The translations under genes and the position numbers were made by a program. From positions 1-29,365 of IMG/VR virus record IMGVR_UViG_3300015360_000146: 29,365 bases of DNA; one strand, 5' to 3'. The number at the start of each line of letters is the position of its first letter. The first letter of the stretch is position 1. This DNA comes from a virus. This document shows, piece by piece, positions 1-7,434 of this stretch. A model generated the notes under the pieces. It saw nothing but the letters and a program-made list of their open reading frames with translations. It had not been told where the DNA came from and did no database searches.

Positions 1-2
1 TG

Positions 3-107
3 GTAAGTAATGAAGGTAGCAATGCTTTCGGTCAGGAGCCTATAGTCCCTGATGTACAAAAAGCTGGTTTTGAACGAACAAGAAAATACATGAATGTTTT
101 TCTATAA
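3..107 (+). CDS. C-terminal end of an unknown protein cut by the window edge
   Basis: One forward frame is open from the window edge to a TAA at 105-107 and encodes about 34 residues ending in RKYMNVFL. No start codon with a ribosome site lies inside the window, so this is probably the tail of a gene that begins upstream. The amino-acid mix is ordinary (GQEPIVPDVQKAGFE) and the other two forward frames hit stops at once. The segment is too short to assign a family. A structured non-coding stretch and a strong terminator follow it, which fits the end of a transcription unit. Confidence 0.45.
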   Translation, partial: VSNEGSNAFGQEPIVPDVQKAGFERTRKYMNVFL

Positions 108-123
108 GCTAAGCAACTATTAA

Positions 124-219
124 GGATGGCTTGGGTGTCTGATTGACAAGAATCAGGCACAACTGCGGCTAAAGTTGCGAAAGCAACTCGGGACATGAGG
201 TTCCGAATCACCTCCATCT
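124..219 (+). ncRNA. Candidate structured RNA (multi-branched, tRNA-like 3' arm)
   Basis: No reading frame is convincing here, but the segment folds well by eye. An outer helix pairs GGATGG (124-129) with CCATCT (214-219). Inside it are a 10-bp hairpin (135-144 with 151-160, one G-U pair, loop GACAAG), a perfect 6-bp hairpin with a GAAA tetraloop (173-178 with 183-188), and a 5-bp arm GAGGT/ACCTC (197-201 with 210-214; its last base competes with the outer helix). The last loop, TCCGAATC, resembles a tRNA T-loop with one extra base. A second GCAACT at 113-118 could compete for AGTTGC at 173-178, so the fold may switch. It could be a small RNA, a decayed tRNA or a leader/3' UTR element. Confidence 0.45.
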
Positions 220-224
220 AACCG

Positions 225-263
225 AGAGTGTGACAGAAGAAAAACTTCTGTCACACTCTTTTT
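225..263 (+). terminator. Strong intrinsic terminator
   Basis: A perfect 15-bp stem (225-239 with 245-259) with an AAAAA loop is followed by a run of Ts. It closes the upstream unit and the structured RNA. The next gene starts only 5 bases after the T-run, so its leader overlaps the terminator. Confidence 0.9.
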
Positions 264-267
264 GTTT

Positions 268-885
268 ATGGACTCAGAATTAATTCGCAAGCAACTTGAA
301 CTAGGTTTAATATCTCCTGATCTTTTGTTATCTGGGACTAAACTTATCGACGAATCTTCAAGAAATGCTGGAGATTACAAGGATGGCAATTATTTGCCAT
401 TTTATTATCACCTTGGAAAGCAGCTTAAATCAAAAAATGTTTACCAAATTGGAGCCAAGCTTGGACTTGTAGGAGCATGTTTCCTCAAAAGTTGCAAGAC
501 AGTTGAAAGTTGGCTGGCTATGAACAATGACAAAACATTTACTACTCAAATAATTACCGCTAATTTGAAATTGAACACAAAATATTTTAATGATATTATG
601 CCCGGTCCTATTTCTTGTATATCATTTACGGACAATATACTGGAAACTGAGACTCCTCATACAAAGAGCTTTTCTGGATTTGATCTTGGGTTTCTTACAG
701 AAAATTTTGGAGAAGACAGATATCTGAAACACATGAATTTCTTGTGGAAATTTTTACTTCCAGAAGGATTATTAGTCGCAGACTATATAACAGCACATGA
801 TGTTTTTCACGAGTTTTGCAGGGTAAAGAACCGTGAACCAATAATTTTTAACACTCGTTATGGTGTAGGCATCATTAAAAAATAA
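268..885 (+). CDS. Class I SAM-methyltransferase-like protein
   Basis: The product has 205 residues. Its spacing resembles a Rossmann-type methyltransferase: a strand and glycine loop VYQIGAKLGLVGA (around residue 60) where motif I would lie, an acidic FDLGFLTEN near residue 140, and a late strand LLPEGLLVADYI, like the LxxGGxxxxD step of small class I methyltransferases. Motif I lacks the usual GxGxG, so it may be a divergent or non-catalytic member. I chose ATG 268; a TTG at 262 in the same frame would add two residues. Neither start has a visible Shine-Dalgarno site, and the start sits directly behind a terminator. The substrate is unknown. Confidence 0.55.
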   Translation: MDSELIRKQLELGLISPDLLLSGTKLIDESSRNAGDYKDGNYLPFYYHLGKQLKSKNVYQIGAKLGLVGACFLKSCKTVESWLAMNNDKTFTTQIITANLKLNTKYFNDIMPGPISCISFTDNILETETPHTKSFSGFDLGFLTENFGEDRYLKHMNFLWKFLLPEGLLVADYITAHDVFHEFCRVKNREPIIFNTRYGVGIIKK

Positions 886-901
886 GGTAACAGGAGGAAA
901 A

Positions 902-1840
902 ATGGGTTATGAAATTCAGTATACGTTCCATCCACGTAAAGAAGATGGCAGCTATAACACAGATGTCAAAGAAGACAAGGCTGTTAAAGTCGGAAAAGCA
1001 TTTGATGATACGCCATTAGAAAAATGTGCAGCGGCTATTATGGCTCAGTTGGCTCGTCGAGACGTTTGGGTTGTGGATGTTAAGGTTTATGAGCTTATCA
1101 AGAGCGAAATCAATTTTAAAGAGGCTGCTGATGGGCGAGGCATAATCTTAAAGAACAAAAAATACAATTTAGGAAGCACTGCTGAAGCGTTGGCTGAAGA
1201 TTTGATTGAAGAAATTCAGCCGCAAATTCAAGGAATGATTGTTCCACCGGGAATGCAACCTCATGAAATTGCTGCAATGCAAAGACAGAAGAATTCTACA
1301 GATTTATCAAATCTGTATGATGGGAACAGTAGGGTTCCCGTAAAACAAACTCCAAGGCCGCAGGTCAATCAGAACAAAGTAATTTATTATGTGTATTTTG
1401 AACCGCTGCAATGGACAAATGAAGCAAGAAAGAACAAATTGAGATTTACAGAAGACAAAAAATATCCTGTCCATGCTGTAATTCCTAAGAAGACTGCCAG
1501 TGGTGATGTAAGGTTGGATGCTCAAGAAATTGCTTTAACTGATGATGAAGGCAAAGTGATGATTCTTGACGAGAAATACTTTACTGTTGCTGGGAGGGGG
1601 TTAATTGCAGATGAGCAATTGGGGTTTTCGGGATCAAATGGAAGAAGAGATTCAAGGCCAAAGCTTATGCACGAAAACGAACTTACAATTGTCAATCATC
1701 CAGAAGAAAGACAGCCGCAGCCTTATAAGCAGGTTCGGAGGCTTAATCAAGCGGATATTCCTGCTGGAATCCCGTTAGATGATGGAACTTTACCGGAAGA
1801 ATTATTTCAAGTGCCGGATTTGCGGCCTAACAGAAGATAA
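902..1840 (+). CDS. Hypothetical protein, two-domain
   Basis: This is a 312-residue protein I do not recognise. The ATG follows an excellent AGGAGG site (892-897). Residues 1-100 look like a compact alpha/beta domain (EIQYTFHPRK, a strand-rich WVVDVKVYELI). A Pro/Met/Gln-rich linker (IVPPGMQPHEIAAMQRQ) follows. A second beta-rich domain spans roughly 160-240 (VIYYVYFEPLQW, KYPVHAVIPKK, VMILDEKYFTVAGRGLI). The tail is polar and proline-rich. No signal peptide or membrane segment is visible. Its place just upstream of the coiled-coil protein and the SSB suggests an early or replication-related transcript, but that is position only. Confidence 0.8.
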   Translation: MGYEIQYTFHPRKEDGSYNTDVKEDKAVKVGKAFDDTPLEKCAAAIMAQLARRDVWVVDVKVYELIKSEINFKEAADGRGIILKNKKYNLGSTAEALAEDLIEEIQPQIQGMIVPPGMQPHEIAAMQRQKNSTDLSNLYDGNSRVPVKQTPRPQVNQNKVIYYVYFEPLQWTNEARKNKLRFTEDKKYPVHAVIPKKTASGDVRLDAQEIALTDDEGKVMILDEKYFTVAGRGLIADEQLGFSGSNGRRDSRPKLMHENELTIVNHPEERQPQPYKQVRRLNQADIPAGIPLDDGTLPEELFQVPDLRPNRR

Positions 1841-1852
1841 GAAAGTAATACT

Positions 1853-2347
1853 ATGACATCTAAAGTACAAAAAAAATTGCAGAAGCGTAAATCTCGTGAA
1901 AAAGATGCACGTAAAAAGGTTCTTGTAAGGCGAGAAGCAATACGTGCTCCAATTCGTAAAGAAAAAGAAGAGATTCTTCGTCAGAAGAAAATTAGAAAAC
2001 TTCAGCGTGATTTGGAACAGTTCGATCAAGTGATGACAGATCGTGAAATGTTTGAAGCAAGTGACGACACTTTGAGTCAGCTTGAAAAGAATGTTATGAT
2101 TCTTAAAGCATTAGAAGAAGAATACAATCGAGAGATGGAGAAAAAAGAAAAAATTAATGAGAGGCTTGAATCTGAAGGTTATTACACTTTGGAAGAAAAA
2201 ATGCAGGCCGCTCGTGAGATTTATGGATCAGATATGGGTGTAGGCGGATCTGCTGGGGCGAGTTTTTCAGTAAAAAAACCCATGAAAGACGTATCAGAAG
2301 TTTCTGTAATAAAAGACCCTTTGAATGAATCTTCAGAAATCTCTTAA
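1853..2347 (+). CDS. Hypothetical highly charged coiled-coil protein
   Basis: The product has 164 residues. The first 60 or so are very basic (repeated K/R, such as KKLQKRKSREKDARKKV). A long heptad-like helical region rich in E, K and L follows (LEKNVMILKALEEEYNREME) to about residue 120, and the last 45 residues are Ser/Gly-rich and probably disordered. The basic start suggests nucleic acid or phosphate binding and the middle a coiled coil; no family is recognised. The gene begins 12 bases after the previous stop with only a weak GAAAG upstream, so it is likely translated from the same mRNA. The SSB gene downstream has its own promoter. Confidence 0.8.
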   Translation: MTSKVQKKLQKRKSREKDARKKVLVRREAIRAPIRKEKEEILRQKKIRKLQRDLEQFDQVMTDREMFEASDDTLSQLEKNVMILKALEEEYNREMEKKEKINERLESEGYYTLEEKMQAAREIYGSDMGVGGSAGASFSVKKPMKDVSEVSVIKDPLNESSEIS

Positions 2348-2363
2348 AGAACGCTAAAGTCTA

Positions 2364-2392
2364 TTGACCTGTTTTGCGAAAAGAAATATAAC
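2364..2392 (+). promoter_or_regulatory. Sigma70-like promoter for the SSB gene
   Basis: TTGACC (2364-2369) and TATAAC (2387-2392) are separated by 17 bp. They lie in the 100-bp gap before the SSB gene, whose ribosome site (CGGAG, 2435-2439) follows. The spacing and match make this one of the better host-type promoters in the window. Confidence 0.7.
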
Positions 2393-2447
2393 TTAAACAT
2401 CTGAAACACATTGTTACAGATACTTTTCCATTTACGGAGTTAAAAAC

Positions 2448-3455
2448 ATGTCAGATTTTGGAACACTCGATCTCGAAGAAATGATGGGCGAAGATGCTCG
2501 TCTTAATGAAGCTGGTCAAGCAAATTTTCTTGACCAATTCGTCCCTATGCCGGATGTAAAGCCCGGTCAAACAGGTACTGTTTCTGTAAGAATTTTGCCG
2601 CCAGTGCGTGGTGGAAAACTTTATCAGTACAACAGAACCCACAAGATGAACGGTCGTAGCATTCACTGCCCTCGTCCGCTTGTTAATGGAAAATGGGAAC
2701 GCTCTATTGCTTGTCCTGTTTGTGATTACTACAGTGGTTTGTGGGCACAAGCGGACAAGTTGGAGAAAGCTGGTCATGTTAATGAAGCCAATAAGCTTAA
2801 AGAAGAAGCTCGCAGCATTAAGCCAGTCGAGCGTTACTATTACAACGCAATTGTTCGTTCAATGCCCGGTGGTGAAGGTGGAAGCGTTCTTACGAACGTT
2901 GGACCACGTATTCTTAGTGTAGGCAAGTTGCTTCATAAGCAACTGATTCGTGCCATCGTTGGAGAAGAAGGTGATCCAGATTCTAAGCTTGGCAACTTCA
3001 CAGACCTCAAGTCTGGTTATGACTTTATCATCAGAAAAGAAATAACCAGTGGAGATGGTTTTCCGAAGTATGATCGATCTGGTTTTGCTCGTGCCACTTC
3101 TCCCGCTGGAAATCCAGAAGAAGTTAAGAAATGGTCAGAAGCACTGAACGATTTGACAAAACTTAGAAATCCTCGTGATCTCGAAGTTTTGGAGAAAGAA
3201 CTGGCAATTCATCGTGGTTTGATTCCTGATGATGTTGAGAAGTTCGATACTAACAGTTTTGATGCCAAGTGGGGAAAAAAGGCTGCTGAAGAAGTTCAAG
3301 AATTGATGGATCATAAGCCGGGCGGCGTTTCCGTTCCTGCTGGAGTTCCTGCTTCTGCATCAGTTGCCTCTGAAACAAGCGTTTCATCAAAGAGCGAAGA
3401 TGTTCCCATCGAAGATGAGGATTTCTTGAGTGCTCTCGAAGAGATGGAAAAGTAA
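2448..3455 (+). CDS. gp32-like single-stranded DNA-binding protein
   Basis: The product has 335 residues. It resembles T4 gp32-type proteins: an N-terminal segment, an OB-type core starting at VSVRILPP, a zinc site (HC at 73-74, then C89 and C92 in ACPVCDYY), aromatic/basic stretches (ERYYYNAIVRSMPGG) and an acidic C-terminal tail (VPIEDEDFLSALEEMEK), which in gp32 recruits replication partners. It would coat single-stranded DNA during replication and recombination. The Ser/Ala/Val-rich stretch near 300-320 is a flexible linker to the tail. The gene has its own promoter and terminator, as expected for a product needed in large amounts, and sits next to the recombinase that acts on coated DNA. 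The family call is confident; T4-level identity is not claimed. Confidence 0.88.
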   Translation: MSDFGTLDLEEMMGEDARLNEAGQANFLDQFVPMPDVKPGQTGTVSVRILPPVRGGKLYQYNRTHKMNGRSIHCPRPLVNGKWERSIACPVCDYYSGLWAQADKLEKAGHVNEANKLKEEARSIKPVERYYYNAIVRSMPGGEGGSVLTNVGPRILSVGKLLHKQLIRAIVGEEGDPDSKLGNFTDLKSGYDFIIRKEITSGDGFPKYDRSGFARATSPAGNPEEVKKWSEALNDLTKLRNPRDLEVLEKELAIHRGLIPDDVEKFDTNSFDAKWGKKAAEEVQELMDHKPGGVSVPAGVPASASVASETSVSSKSEDVPIEDEDFLSALEEMEK

Positions 3456-3465
3456 ATCTTTCCTA

Positions 3466-3500
3466 AGAGGAGCAGGCCAGTTGTCTGCTCCTCTTTTTTT
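3466..3500 (+). terminator. Intrinsic terminator after the SSB gene
   Basis: A 10-bp perfect stem AGAGGAGCAG/CTGCTCCTCT (3466-3475 with 3485-3494) with a 9-base loop runs into seven Ts. It separates the SSB and RecA transcripts. Confidence 0.9.
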
Positions 3501-3533
3501 ATTAAAGCTTGTTTTTAAGAGGATATTATCATT

Positions 3534-4793
3534 ATGGCAAAGAAGAAAATAACAGACGCATCAGTCGTTGACATTGATGCGGCATATGCTGCTATTGCAG
3601 AAAAAACTGGTGGAGACACTCTTGATTGTCTTGAAGACATCAAGTTTTTTATTGACACTGGAAATCTTTCGATCAATTATTCCTGCTCTGGCAGATATAT
3701 TAAAGGCGGAATTCCGGGAAACAGAATCACAGAAGCATATGGTCCAGAGGCTTCTGGAAAATCACTTATTGCGTCAAATTGTTTGTTTGGAGTTCAACAA
3801 ATTGATGGATGGGCTGTGATCTTGGATTGCGAAAATGCAACAAATGCAGATTTCATGAAAAAAATCAGCCATCTGAATTTGAAACGAGTTATACGTTACG
3901 CACCATCATCTTTGGAGCGAGCATTCAGACAGATTCACACTACTACGAAAGAAATTCGTGATAAAGAAAAAGAATTAGGAATTGAAAGAAAACCAATTCT
4001 TTTTGTATTTGACTCTTTAACTGTTCCGCCTTGTGAACGTGAACTGAGAGAAAATAAACTTCCGATGGATTATAATCCTGCTCAATGGAAGACGATTGTA
4101 GGACGTCAAGAACAGCCGGGAGAAAGAGCTAAAGTAATTTCAGCAGAGATGCGTAAATTACAAGCAATGGTTGTTGAAAACGACGTAACAGTTTACCTCA
4201 TTAATCAGACTCGTGATAAGATTGGCGTTATGTACGGAAACCCAGAAACAACGCCGGGTGGAAATGCAGTGAAGTTTTATGCTTCTCTAAGAATGAGAAC
4301 ATCAGCTAAGAAAAAGATTGAACACAAGAACTTGGAGAAATTTTCTGGCATCAACATGCAGGTAAAAAATGTAAAGAATCGTTCTTGCCGTCCATTCATT
4401 GTAGCTGATGATATTAAGTTGTATTTCGATGATGGAGTAGATCCATTGAGTGGTTTGCTTAACTGTTTAATTTCTGATGAGAGAATTACAGGCAAAGGCA
4501 CCTATTCAGTTGCAGAAAAGTATTTGACAGCAGGGCTGCCTGAATATAAGTTTAAAGCAAAGAAGGCAGATAATAGAGTTCCTATCCAAGTTCTGCTTGA
4601 TTGCCCAAAGTTAATTGACGCAGAAACAGAAGCTGAAGTTCAAGAGTATCTTGATCGATGGGGCGGCGGATTAATGGCTACTGAGAGCGGAGAGTACGGA
4701 GAAAAGAACGTAGAATTCGACGCTGATGGAAATCCATTTGAAACTGGTGGATATGAAGATGAAAACGATGAAAACGAAGAAAGCGATGATTAA
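3534..4793 (+). CDS. RecA/UvsX-type strand-exchange recombinase
   Basis: The product has 419 residues. Walker A is GPEASGKS (70-77), a catalytic glutamate sits in LDCEN (E100), and Walker B is ILFVFDS (155-161). A DNA-binding L2-like segment (INQTRDKIGVMYGNPETTPGGNA, about 223-245) is strikingly close to bacterial RecA. It should form ATP-dependent filaments on single-stranded DNA and drive recombination-dependent replication and repair. A 90-residue extension ends in a very acidic tail (YEDENDENEESDD), like the regulatory tail of RecA. The RecA-like core is longer and more bacterial than T4 UvsX. A weak AAGAGG lies 12 bases before the ATG. A terminator follows, and the SSB gene lies immediately upstream. 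Confidence 0.93.
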   Translation: MAKKKITDASVVDIDAAYAAIAEKTGGDTLDCLEDIKFFIDTGNLSINYSCSGRYIKGGIPGNRITEAYGPEASGKSLIASNCLFGVQQIDGWAVILDCENATNADFMKKISHLNLKRVIRYAPSSLERAFRQIHTTTKEIRDKEKELGIERKPILFVFDSLTVPPCERELRENKLPMDYNPAQWKTIVGRQEQPGERAKVISAEMRKLQAMVVENDVTVYLINQTRDKIGVMYGNPETTPGGNAVKFYASLRMRTSAKKKIEHKNLEKFSGINMQVKNVKNRSCRPFIVADDIKLYFDDGVDPLSGLLNCLISDERITGKGTYSVAEKYLTAGLPEYKFKAKKADNRVPIQVLLDCPKLIDAETEAEVQEYLDRWGGGLMATESGEYGEKNVEFDADGNPFETGGYEDENDENEESDD

Positions 4794-5074
4794 AATCCTT
4801 TCTTACGATCGTAAGGCAGGTGATCAGGATTGATCACCTGCCTTTTTTTGTAGGCATAATTATGGTTTGATATTAAGTTCAGTATTTCTTCGTCTGTAAG
4901 TTCTGTTACAGCTAAATCAAACTCTTGATTAGACAAGCATCTTGTCTGATCACCTTGTTCGTCTATTATGGTTTCTTCTACAACTGTTTCTGTTTCTTCT
5001 GTGTGTGAAATTTCTGTTTCGCAATTAGAACTGCGAATCCAACGTAAGATAGATTTTGTTATTCTACCAAGCAA
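4790..5074 (-). CDS. Small hypothetical acidic protein (TTG start)
   Basis: The product has 94 residues with an acidic middle (EISHTEETETVVEETIIDEQ) and a short helix (LTDEEILNLISNHN). The chosen start is TTG 5074, inside the end of the preceding leftward gene and 6-7 bases after AGGGG, which suggests translational coupling. The last 20 or so codons run through the recA terminator hairpin and a 14-bp palindrome (4802-4815), and the stop overlaps the recA stop by four bases on the other strand. No family is recognised. The C-terminus may be tolerated filler, and the gene itself is less certain than its upstream neighbour. Confidence 0.55.
   Translation of the reverse strand: MLGRITKSILRWIRSSNCETEISHTEETETVVEETIIDEQGDQTRCLSNQEFDLAVTELTDEEILNLISNHNYAYKKRQVINPDHLPYDRKKGF
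4813..4849 (+). terminator. Intrinsic terminator after recA
   Basis: A perfect 14-bp stem (4813-4826 with 4831-4844) with a GGAT loop is followed by a T-run to 4849. A 14-bp palindrome CTTACGATCGTAAG (4802-4815) abuts it. The hairpin also lies inside the 3' end of a leftward small gene. Confidence 0.9.
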
Positions 5075-5523
5075 TAATTCCCCTGACCGATTTTCTTGAT
5101 GTGCTTTCCATTTCTTGCCATTTGTTTTCTAACGGCAGATAAGTGATTGCATAGACAAGAATCGGTAATTTCACAATTTTTGTATTTTTTCTTAAGGTCT
5201 TTCAATGATACCGTCTTTCCTTCTGACAGCTTTTCGTAAATATACTCTTTGATTTTTTTTGCATTCTTTAAAATCGAGCTTCTTGGACGACTTTTCGGAT
5301 AAATCTTATCAATGATCCTGATATCCATTTCTGTGTCGTAATCAGGATTACATATTGCACCAGCAAGATTTTTTAGCTGGTTGATGATTTTCCCTTCTAA
5401 TACGTCAACTTTATAAACTTCTGCATGAAAAGTTTTTACAAATTCAACAATAGAAGGCATATTTTTTTCGTTGACAAGAAACTTCCTCTTGTCTGGTGTT
5501 TTTACAAGTAAGCAGTTATTCAT
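5059..5523 (-). CDS. Hypothetical protein with a winged-helix-like C-terminus
   Basis: The product has 154 residues. The ATG at 5523 follows a good AAGGGAG site. The C-terminal 70 residues (IKEYIYEKLSEGKTVSLKDL, then a helix with HLSAVRKQMA and a final beta-hairpin IKKIGQGNYCLVE) have the helix-helix-wing order of a small winged-helix DNA-binding domain. The N-terminal 70 residues are unassigned. It is transcribed divergently from the amidoligase gene and may be a small regulator; that role is inference. Its stop overlaps the TTG start of the next leftward gene. Confidence 0.72.
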   Translation of the reverse strand: MNNCLLVKTPDKRKFLVNEKNMPSIVEFVKTFHAEVYKVDVLEGKIINQLKNLAGAICNPDYDTEMDIRIIDKIYPKSRPRSSILKNAKKIKEYIYEKLSEGKTVSLKDLKKKYKNCEITDSCLCNHLSAVRKQMARNGKHIKKIGQGNYCLVE

Positions 5524-5542
5524 GATTCTCCCTTGACATGGA

Positions 5543-5571
5543 TTGACTGATAATTACATTCTATCTAAAAT
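5543..5571 (+). promoter_or_regulatory. Promoter placing transcription start at the amidoligase ATG
   Basis: TTGACT (5543-5548), a 17-bp spacer and TAAAAT (5566-5571). Transcription would start about 7-9 bases later, at or next to the ATG (5580), and no Shine-Dalgarno site lies before that ATG. A leaderless mRNA is therefore likely. Confidence 0.55.
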
Positions 5572-5579
5572 ATAAAGAT

Positions 5580-6605
5580 ATGGACAGACCTATTGATTGC
5601 CGATCTTTAAGAAGATTTGGCGTAGAAATTGAACTCAATACTTTGGATGGTTTAATTAGAAGACCAGACCCAGATGCCGGAGAGATTCCGAATGGTGCGG
5701 ACTATGTGGCATGTGTTGTAAATAAATCATCTAAGGGAAAAGTTGAAATTGCCGCATGGGATTTTGTTCACAACAATGACAATTGGGTCATTAAACATGA
5801 TATGAGTTGTGGACTTGAAATTAATACACCTGTATTGAAAGGGTGGCATGGTCTAAATAATCTGATAAGTGTTGTAGATGCACTTTCTAAAGACCAAAAA
5901 ATAAAAGCCAATCATTTGTGTTCTTTACATGTTCATGTAAGTGTAAATGATTTGGACTTAAATCAAATGGCGTCTGTAATTGCATATTATCTTAAATGTG
6001 AACATGTGTTTTTTGATTCTGTTCCGCCTCAAAGAAAAATGAATCGTTATTGTCAATGCATAAGCATGACAGATTGGTTTGACACAGAATTTGACATGGA
6101 ACCAATGGAGCTTGTAACTCGTATTTCTCAATCAAAATACGGATCTATCAATACATTTCATTTTATACGTGGCGGTGGGTTTTCTGTTGAAAATGATCGT
6201 CGTCAAACAATAGAATTTAGAATTGCTGAAAATACCGCTTGTCTTGATCCATGTTTTGTAAAAAATTGGATTAGGTTATTGATTCATTTTGTTGAAGTTA
6301 CAAAACATAAAAAGCTTCCAGTCCCATATATTTTGGGAGACCAACACTCAGGCTTAGCTTGGTTGGATTTTAAAGAAGTTTATCGTTTGTTGAAATTTGA
6401 CAAGCCGTTGTCTTTGGGTATGCAACAGGTTCGACAGTGGTTCATGGAAAGAATTCTGAAAAATGGATCTCACATGGAAAATTCTACTATATGGTCCGAT
6501 ATAGGTCGTTCTGTTTGTAGAAATGAATTTTTAGAGGTTGATTCAAATTTGTCGAGAATCAATGACATTGAAGACAATCTTTATGGACAGAAGTGGATCG
6601 TATGA
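5580..6605 (+). CDS. Amidoligase-family enzyme (COOH-NH2 ligase, GCS-like fold)
   Basis: The product has 341 residues. The pattern matches the amidoligase family related to glutamine synthetase and glutamate-cysteine ligase: FGVEIEL (13-19) with metal-binding acids, a second acidic strand GLEINTPVL (near 80), SLHVHVSV (near 115) and IEFRIAENT (near 212). These enzymes activate a carboxylate with ATP and join it to an amine; in phages and bacteria they are thought to modify proteins or the cell wall with amino-acid or peptide tags. Start ATG 5580 has no ribosome site but lies where its promoter would begin the RNA. No partner cyclotransferase or amidotransferase is recognisable in the next gene, so the substrate cannot be named. 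Confidence 0.82.
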   Translation: MDRPIDCRSLRRFGVEIELNTLDGLIRRPDPDAGEIPNGADYVACVVNKSSKGKVEIAAWDFVHNNDNWVIKHDMSCGLEINTPVLKGWHGLNNLISVVDALSKDQKIKANHLCSLHVHVSVNDLDLNQMASVIAYYLKCEHVFFDSVPPQRKMNRYCQCISMTDWFDTEFDMEPMELVTRISQSKYGSINTFHFIRGGGFSVENDRRQTIEFRIAENTACLDPCFVKNWIRLLIHFVEVTKHKKLPVPYILGDQHSGLAWLDFKEVYRLLKFDKPLSLGMQQVRQWFMERILKNGSHMENSTIWSDIGRSVCRNEFLEVDSNLSRINDIEDNLYGQKWIV

Positions 6606-6621
6606 TGGGTACATATTTATA

Positions 6622-7065
6622 ATGAACAATGAAATCAAACAATCTGTTAATTCTATGAAGGCGATGGCTGATTATTTGGTTCCCTACACATTCCCAAAAG
6701 TTTCTTTTGAGGAAGAACAGAAAATTTTATTCTTTAAGCAAAAAATTATTAAAGTTGATGGTTATGAATTGATTGTTTGTTACAGCAAAGCCGATTATGA
6801 ATCATATTGTTTGGAAACTTTACAAATACAATCGCCGCAAGTCCCGTTTATTCCATTTAATATTGTGTGCAAAGTTGGACAATTATTTATGGGACAAAAA
6901 AATTTGGCATATATTGACTTTTTCAGACATAATAGGAAAGTTTATTGTTGGGCAGTAAAATCTTTAGAAGAAAAGCGTTTATCTCCGGGAAAAAAGTCTA
7001 GTCCTACAAGTTACGAAGGGTTTGATTTTCATTTATTGCACCCCGGAACTGTAGATTTATTCTGA
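6622..7065 (+). CDS. Hypothetical protein downstream of the amidoligase
   Basis: The product has 147 residues starting at ATG 6622. The same frame is open further upstream but overlaps the amidoligase end. It is mixed alpha/beta with strands ILFFKQKIIKVDGYELIVCY and NLAYIDFFRHNRKVYCWAVK, a lysine-rich loop (SLEEKRLSPGKKSSP) and a C-terminal FDFHLLHPGTVDLF. There are no catalytic motifs I can name and no membrane segment. It begins 16 bases after the amidoligase stop with little ribosome-site signal, so translation is probably coupled. A link in function with the amidoligase is plausible from position alone. Confidence 0.7.
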   Translation: MNNEIKQSVNSMKAMADYLVPYTFPKVSFEEEQKILFFKQKIIKVDGYELIVCYSKADYESYCLETLQIQSPQVPFIPFNIVCKVGQLFMGQKNLAYIDFFRHNRKVYCWAVKSLEEKRLSPGKKSSPTSYEGFDFHLLHPGTVDLF

Positions 7066-7081
7066 TTTGAAGATTCTTTTG

Positions 7082-7089
7082 GATAAATA
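7082..7089 (+). promoter_or_regulatory. Possible T4-like late promoter (GATAAATA)
   Basis: GATAAATA followed by C matches the NATAAATA/TATAAATA late promoter of T4-like phages. It lies about 34 bases before the next ATG in an otherwise non-coding gap. A related CCTAAATACA sits before the fibre-like gene at 16481. This rests on motif match only. Confidence 0.3.
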
Positions 7090-7122
7090 CATTCAACGTC
7101 GTTTTATCGAGAGGTAAGCACA

Positions 7123-7434
7123 ATGAAAAACGCTAAAGCACTCAAACTTCAATATCTTATAGTTCAGCAACTTTTAGAAAATGGACATGTTTCTCTTTTG
7201 TTACCAGATGGTATTACCCTTGAAATTGGAATAACACAAGAAGACAAATACGGGCAATTAAAGAAAGTTGATGATTATTGCTATGTTGTTTCAACATCTA
7301 AAGATGGTCGCTCAGCAATGTTAGATTCATTTAATTTGGGCTTGCAGTTTGAAGATAGCGACGATACTATTATTTGCGAAGACTGTGTGTTGGGCAATCA
7401 TGGAACACTTGTCCGCACTTTAGATGTTGTTTAG
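7123..7434 (+). CDS. Hypothetical small protein
   Basis: The product has 103 residues, with an AGAGG ribosome site before ATG 7123. An N-terminal helix (KALKLQYLIVQQLLEN) is followed by beta-strands (HVSLLLPDGITLEIGIT, YCYVVSTSKDGRSAML) and an acidic stretch with two close cysteines (IICEDCV). No family is recognised and no signal peptide is seen. Its stop overlaps the stop of the convergent leftward gene by four bases. Confidence 0.72.
   Translation: MKNAKALKLQYLIVQQLLENGHVSLLLPDGITLEIGITQEDKYGQLKKVDDYCYVVSTSKDGRSAMLDSFNLGLQFEDSDDTIICEDCVLGNHGTLVRTLDVV

Noticed and set aside
124-219. tRNA gene, because the last arm resembles a T-arm and the outer helix an acceptor stem
   Set aside because: The T-loop has an extra base, the possible anticodon loop has 8 bases, 9 unpaired bases lie between the D-like and anticodon-like arms, and a stronger alternative hairpin (135-160) breaks the cloverleaf.
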